A DNA stretch of 64,000 bases from Liolophura sinensis (taxonomy: Eukaryota; Mollusca; Polyplacophora; Chitonida; Chitonidae), in assembly GCF_032854445.1 (NCBI RefSeq), contig NC_088306.1:15836764-15900763 (forward strand), written 5' to 3'. This document shows positions 58,557-64,000 of this stretch, in pieces. A model generated the notes under the pieces. It had not been told where the DNA came from, made no database searches, and saw nothing but the letters and a program-made list of their open reading frames with translations. Numbering within the stretch: position 1 is the stretch's first letter; each line of letters starts with the position of its first letter. The position numbers and the translations under genes were made by a program.

Positions 58557-59907
58557 AATAAATGATTAAATTATGCTCAAATCAAACCGTAGTTGTAAGG
58601 TAAACTTAATAAACCGCGCTGAAAATTATATGTCTAGTTAAGTCATACCGAGTGCCGTTAGTGCAAAAAAAAAAAAGGAAAAAACTCACTCTAAAAAATG
58701 ATTCACGCCTATATTACGGGGGCAGGTAAGAATCTCAACAACACTATGCATGCTGGCATACAGCATGGCACGTGGGGTACACAGACGAAACGTCCTGCAC
58801 GCTTGCAGCAAATTTACCAACCCATCAGCACACTTCTCAGTTTAGCTCAAAACTGAGCGGACTTCTCCTTTCATACAGCTCAGCTTCGAAAAGATAGATA
58901 ATATCTTTAATAGCGGTTCTCTAATGAGGTCTGGGAAGTTTCTTAACATACATGTATGGTGTTAAATAACGTAAAAAGAAAATAAGGCATTACCCCAGTG
59001 TAATGTGTCGTTTAATATACAAATATGTCAATTTGGAATTCAGTAAATTTTAAAAAAGCAGTCTGCATGAATCAAATACCGACTACAACCTGGTCTTGTC
59101 AGAACGCTAAAGATTGCACCAGTTTAAACCCTTTCGTGAAAGCTGATTACCATGGGTCACATAATGAATGCAGTATGTCTGTTGGAAACATGTGATGTAC
59201 AGAAACTCATTTAGACCATGCACATTCCGGTAAGGAACCGCCAAGATGGTATTTCAGGTTACTCTTTACAAATCCTATACATTTAATACAAAATTATGTT
59301 TGTCTATTCACGTAAGTCTTTATATCCTCGGCTAGCAAAGTCTTCCTATTTTCGCCTAATGTTTTTACAAGTTCAGGCAATAATTTTACAATTTTGTATG
59401 ATTTTACTATTTTCGTATGATTTTACATTGTTGTACTATATATAAAATAAAAGGACGGGATCTTGGAATACAAAAAATGGCTAACGTTTGTTCGACTTCT
59501 TCGACTCAAAAGTTTAAACGGCTGGAATACTGTAAAAGATGGTTCGCGGATGCAGGATTTAACATGTCAAGATTTACGGATGCAGGATTTAACGTCAAGA
59601 TTTACGGATGCAAGATATAAAATGTCTACACTTCTGATGACTTAAGGAATCGATCACACTATATCAAATATAAGGACGGATTGCAGCTGTAAGCGTCAAT
59701 GGAATTTGTCAGCGTGGACTTCCACGTCATCATACTGCAAAATATATATGGCTGTGACAATGAATGAATGAATGATTAGGGTTTAAGGACACATTGGCAG
59801 AATTTTAGCCACGCTGTGGAAAGAAGACGTTACAACCAGGAAACAGTTGTCGACATGAGAATGTTCACGTAAAAAATCCGAACCAACAAAAGACAGATGA
59901 TTTAAAA
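58557..59907. other. No gene recognised
   Basis: A short tandem ('gatgcaggatttaac', about 3 copies of ~28 bases) lies at 59550-59620. Nothing else stands out. Confidence 0.4.
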
Positions 59908-60110
59908 ATCGGATGGAGGAAACCGGACACGGCTTTCCCCTTCACCTGGTAGTCCTACTTGACATCCTATGACGGGAATGTCAGATGGAGGAAATCAGGA
60001 CATGGTTTTTCCCTTCCCCTGGTAATCCTACGTGACATCCTATGACGGGAACATCAAATGGAGGAAATCAGGACATGGTTTTTCCCTTCACCAGGTAGAC
60101 ATAATTGGAA
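59908..60110. repeat. Tandem repeat, about 83 bp, 2.4 copies
   Basis: 'gatggaggaaatcaggacat', 'ggtttttcccttc' and 'gacatcctatgacgggaa' recur; the 'ggaggaaaccggacacggct' start resembles the SINE body, so the unit may derive from it. Confidence 0.85.
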
Positions 60111-60189
60111 CTCTAGAGAAGGAATATCTGCAGGAGGAAACCGGGCAGGGCCTATATCTCCTCAATGCATGGATAACTAAATAATTTAA

Positions 60190-60570
60190 TCTACGGTCCC
60201 GAAAGCAAACGCCTGGTCGCTTACTACAGGCGGACTCTTAAACAACTTACTACGTGCCCAAATGGAAACACTTGCGCGCTTAAAATATTTTCATGTGCCC
60301 AAAAGCAAACGCTTGGTTGCTTAAACACCTTATTATATGCACCTGAAAGCATATCCTGTGGCGCTTAGACCATTTACTACATGCGCCCGAAACCAAACGT
60401 TTGGATGTATAAACTTACTACATGTGCCCGAGAGCAAATGCATGGACGTTTTAACTGCCTATTACCTGTGCCTGAAAGCAAAATGCCCGGACGACAAAAA
60501 AATTCTCAGTACATGTGCCCGAAAGCAAATGCCTGGACGATTAAACTTTCTTAGTACATGTGCCTGAAAA
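60190..60570. repeat. Tandem repeat, about 43 bp, about 9 copies
   Basis: Units share 'acatgtgcccgaaagcaaac' and 'gcttggacg', with length variation. Confidence 0.88.
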
Positions 60571-60959
60571 GAAACACTCGTATGCTTCAAGATGCATTTC
60601 TATACAGCAGTGTGTATTTATATTTCACATTCCCGTACCTGATAATAGTGCTTTCAGGAAATCTCAGTATGCAACGAATTACATGTACACGGTGCCATAC
60701 ATAAAACGTTCACGCTTTATCTCTGAACTCTTGCATATAAACGATAATCTCTGAGAGGTAAATAGAATGACCAGTTTATATTTCACGATGGCTAAAAAAG
60801 AATAAAATACAAACAGAGCAGTAACCATAAGAACAGTTCAATATTTCCCCGTAAAAGTTTGAGTAGGCTACATTTTGCGGCAGTTTTGACTGTGCAGACA
60901 GGAATCATCATACACCTGTATTTATTTTATCAATACTTAACATCATTTTTAATTATAAA

Positions 60960-61485
60960 TGTGGAGGATGGCCGTCAGTTATAAGAATGGAGGGTGGCCC
61001 TCAGTTATATGGGTGGAGGGTGGCTGTCAATTAGAAGCGTGGAGGGTGACCGTCAGTTATAAGGGTGGAGGGTTGCCATCAGTTATAAGGGTGGAGGGTG
61101 GCCGTCAGTTATATGGGTGGAGGGTGGCCGTCAGTTATAAGGGTGGAGGGTGGCCGTCAGTTATGAGGGTGGAGAGTGGCCGTCAGTTATAAGAGTGGAG
61201 GGTGGGTGTAAGTTACAATGTTGGAGGGTCTGTCAGTTATAAGGGTGGAGGGTGGCCGTCAGTTATAGGGGTGGAGGGTGGGTGTAAGTTACAAGGTTGG
61301 AGGGTGGCCGTCAGCTATAAGGATGGAGGGTGGCTGTCAGTTCTTAGGGTGGAAGGCGACCAACGGTTATAAGGGTTTGAGGGTGGCCGTCAGCCAGAAG
61401 GGTGGAGGGTGACCGTCAGTTATGAGGGTGGAGGTTGAGCGTCACTTATAACAGTTTGAGGGTGGCTGTCAGTTAGAAGGGTGAC
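60960..61485. repeat. 26-bp minisatellite, about 20 copies
   Basis: The consensus is 'gtggagggtggccgtcagtt' plus 'ataagg'. G-rich on the plus strand, with GGAGGGTGG blocks every 26 bases. Confidence 0.94.
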
Positions 61486-61654
61486 AGAAACTCACAGGGT
61501 AAACCATAGACCTATGGCAAGTTATTGAAGAACTTTCCCAGGCGACATACAGATGTGCACCCCATATTGGTGAAAGTGAAACGGTCTTCATACTTCAAAC
61601 ACGGTCGTTTAGTGACAAAGTGGAAAATTTTTTCGTACCTGTGCTGCATTAAAT

Positions 61655-61770
61655 ACCAATTAAATCAACTCAACAGTGTTTTGCGCCATATTCAAATATA
61701 TTTTACACACATGTGTAGTACTATGACCATGTTTACTGGTGGAAGAGACCTGGGAGAGCCACTCAACCTT
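61655..61770 (-). mobile_element. Nin-type SINE, strongly diverged
   Basis: 'aacagtgttttgcgccatat' and 'tgtttactggtggaagagac' follow the body outline. Confidence 0.55.
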
Positions 61771-62091
61771 GACATGTACATGACAAACCTCCTGACAAAA
61801 CTCTTGACACAATGGTGTGTTTGAGGCAGAGCAGCTGAATTTGAACATTTGGCTGTCTAGTACATGTATCAGCCAGGTAGAATTTTGATTTTAATATTAC
61901 CCTAATTCCTCAACCTTTTCGCATATGAAAGATCAAGTTTCAGTGCAATTTATGCAAAACTACATTGGTTGGATTGGCCAGTTTCAGGGCTTCACAAAAA
62001 GTATAATTTTATCAGTCTACACAGAATAATGCCTTCAGAATATGCATGAATAAACACCTTGCAAATATGCAAAAAGGTTGAAGAATTACAG

Positions 62092-62346
62092 TATTTATTT
62101 TTTTTTATTTGACAGATGTTACCGTGCTCAAGAAAATTTCACTCATGGGGCTGTGCAAACATTATGGTGCAAACCTCACTAGAGAACTCACAACCATCCA
62201 CAAACTTTTGACAGACCTCACCACGTACAGCCAGAGAGGAAGCCAGCATGAGCTGGACTTGAACTCACAGCGACTGCATTGGTAATGGGCTCCAGGGTCA
62301 TTTTGCACCACGCTGGCATGCTAACCACATTGGCCACGGAGGCCCT
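62092..62346 (-). mobile_element. Nin-type SINE, full length, diverged
   Basis: Tail 'tatttattttttttatttga', body, antisense B-box 'ggacttgaactc' and head '...ggccacggaggccct' are all present with many substitutions, so it is an older copy. Confidence 0.93.
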
Positions 62347-62991
62347 TGATTTTAATACTAAGGGAGAAGAAAACATACAAATGATGCCAAAGTCAAATGA
62401 AAGAGCGTCAAAACTTATTTGCAAATATGATCTTTAATATTTTGTTGGATTTTTTTTTTCAAGGGAAAAGGGTAATCTAAAATATTTTTGTATGGTGGGT
62501 ATTTGGGACCAACTTTTGGCATTTATCGTTGTTGCACAATAATGTTCTAAATAAGGATGTGATGCTTGTCTAATAAATTTATTTGAATACAAATCGATTG
62601 TTTATATCGAAACATATGCATTTAACCTAAATTATGATAATATTTATGAACATATTAAAAATATAAACATGATCCAAATTGAGGTTGAATACATTTTTTA
62701 GGTGAGAAGAACAAATTCTAGTGCAAAAATATTTATTAAACCTGGGTTACATCCTCATTTATGACATTATTAAACAAAGACTATAAATACCAATAGGTGG
62801 TCCCAAATACCCACCACACAAAAATAATTGTCAAGTGTCTTTTTCTCGCCCAAGAAAAATCAGAAAAATATTGAAGGCCATATTTAGGAATAACTTTTTG
62901 CACTCTTTCATCTGAACTTTATGTCATTTTTATGTTTTCTCCACCATTAACAATTATTGTCATCACTCATAGTTATACTCATAACAATTCA
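62347..62991. other. 3' flank of PIN4, no gene recognised
   Basis: AT-rich sequence. The phrase 'tgggtatttgggaccaac' at ~62496-62513 is echoed in inverted form at ~62800-62815 ('ggtcccaaatacccacc'), a ~16-base inverted repeat about 290 bases apart, possibly the ends of a small element. Confidence 0.4.
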
Positions 62992-62997
62992 TTTATT
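62992..62997 (-). terminator. PIN4: Poly(A) signal AATAAA for PIN4
   Basis: AATAAA on the minus strand, about 160 bases after the PIN4 stop codon. Confidence 0.45.
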
Positions 62998-63158
62998 ATC
63001 AATGTGTAAAAATGTGAATGCTCACTAATTTACTCATTGAGAAGCATATAATGTATCTTTATACATTAGACAATAAGTCACCATATGTGACACTTATATT
63101 CCTTTCTTCCAACAGTAAAACTGTTACCATATTTCAAGAATATCTAAACTCTAGCCCA

Positions 63159-63317
63159 TCACTTCTTGCCCTCAATCATTATTATGTGATAACCAAATTT
63201 CGTTTTGACAGGAGGGTCTGTATAGGCAGGGGAGGCAACTGTGCTAGGACTGAGGGCGAATGCTGCTTCCTGAAATGGTCCCACCATACTGCCTCTGGTC
63301 ATCCAGCCCAGGTCACC
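63159..63317 (-). CDS. PIN4: PIN4 last coding exon
   Basis: The acceptor 'tttgtcatttgacag' precedes GGTGACCTGG at 63317; the stop TGA is at 63159-63161. It encodes 52 residues. The longer open frame on the plus strand over this exon is a shadow. Confidence 0.92.
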   Translation of the reverse strand, partial: GDLGWMTRGSMVGPFQEAAFALSPSTVASPAYTDPPVKTKFGYHIIMIEGKK

Positions 63318-64000
63318 CTGTCAAATGACAAATAGGAGAAGCTTACCCATAAAATCAGATGAATAACAGGAAAGAATAAAACTGCATGCACCATGTACTT
63401 ATAGGGCATGATATTTAAGAAATTTTCCCTACCATGGTATAAAAGACTCATTATGACTTGTTGTTTCGATACATTACTGTGGTGAGCGCATACGATTATA
63501 AGGTGCGAAAATATTAAATGGCACTTGCTGATGATATGAGGCAAAGCAAAGTGCCAAAATATCTAGACAAAAATGACGCTTTCCATTATCACTGGAATAA
63601 TCAGTGGAACACAAGATTTCTGGCCTTCTACATCTACTAAAATTCTATGAAATTTTTGAAATGTTTTGTGAGTTGTGTTAAACATTCTGCTTACATTCCA
63701 AGAAACTGTGCACTTGTGAGTCGTGTAAAGAGCAAACCAACAACAACAACAACAACAAAAAAGTAATAATAATAATATACACCACTGACAAATACATAAG
63801 CTGCTGACAAACTTTTCCCAGGATGTCACACAAATTTTATCAAGACAATTATTACCTTGGCTTGTTCCTCATTTCACACTTACCCCTTGTCTGGCTTTAT
63901 CTTCACTATATTCTGTTGCTACCTCGTTAAATTTCACGCCGCTTTTTAATTTTTCCATGGCTTCCATAATTTTTGAATGTTTTTCACAGAGAATATGCCT
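63159..64000 (-). CDS. PIN4: Parvulin peptidyl-prolyl isomerase PIN4 (C-terminal two exons)
   Basis: Two minus-strand exons, 63884-64000 and 63159-63317, join in phase 0 to give 91 residues that align almost end to end with human PIN4 (Par14), which has 131. The missing N-terminus (the basic, Gly-rich part) lies beyond the window. The first exon reads '[18 protein letters not shown]' and 'YSEDKARQG'; the second starts '[20 protein letters not shown]' and ends '[15 protein letters not shown]'. The parvulin catalytic and binding residues visible are His of 'RHILC', Cys of 'ILCEKH', the 'GPFQEAAF' core and His of 'FGYHII'. PIN4 catalyses cis/trans isomerisation of X-Pro bonds and is linked to ribosome biogenesis, chromatin and the spindle in vertebrates. 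The segment '[12 protein letters not shown]' departs most from the human protein but keeps its length. The 566-base intron is ordinary. Confidence 0.93.
63884..64000 (-). CDS. PIN4: PIN4 internal exon, cut by window end
   Basis: The donor CAAGGG|GTAAGT follows 63884; 39 codons are visible, beginning with Arg of 'RHILC' exactly at the window end. Confidence 0.92.

Overview
The window is animal nuclear DNA and very probably molluscan. Genes are split by GT/AG introns, most of the sequence is AT-rich non-coding DNA, and it is peppered with about two dozen copies of one tRNA-headed SINE whose conserved body resembles the Nin-DC domain described from molluscs. A second SINE with an (ACTC)n tail and a third with a 'cctccacccataaaactga' type body are also present. 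No bacterial operon, phage or CRISPR feature is present. Species assignment is inference; I have no marker gene that fixes it.

Four protein-coding genes can be supported. (1) A MORN-repeat protein on the minus strand at the left edge (first coding exon 1164-1413, the rest beyond the window), with an RFX/X-box-like site about 1.1 kb upstream. (2) A complete four-exon gene on the plus strand, 4080-8922, for a PC-esterase domain protein (PCED1/FAM113 family); its first two exons are too short to appear as long ORFs but join in frame. (3) A single-exon STEAP-family metalloreductase on the minus strand, 27418-28893, with a predicted splice acceptor just upstream of the true start. (4) The last two exons of the parvulin PIN4 on the minus strand at the right edge, 63159-63317 and 63884-64000, also hidden by small exon size.

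The rest, including about 34 kb between STEAP and PIN4, is repeat-rich. It holds decayed mobile elements: a Ty3/gypsy gag-protease fragment cut off by a SINE, a Crypton-like tyrosine recombinase fragment, and a Tc1/mariner-superfamily C-terminus. It also holds two MITE families with TA target sites, a Foldback-like element whose inverted ends are built of 'GCGGACAAAAGCC' sub-repeats, a 0.7 kb element with perfect 41-base inverted arms, a 151-base hairpin, and more than fifteen minisatellite arrays with units of 16 to about 97 bases. Several arrays are open in many frames and give spurious long ORFs.

The four genes have no evident joint pathway: esterase-like, metal reductase, prolyl isomerase and MORN scaffold. 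The most unusual points are the GDS-to-GSS change in the PCED1 catalytic block, the intronless STEAP coding region, recurrent snap-back arrangements of SINE 3' tails, an array of about 20 TATA-box-like units, a strong CTCF-type site, and two unrecognised coding-like stretches near 12.5 and 13.9 kb. I did not find a convincing new multi-gene system.
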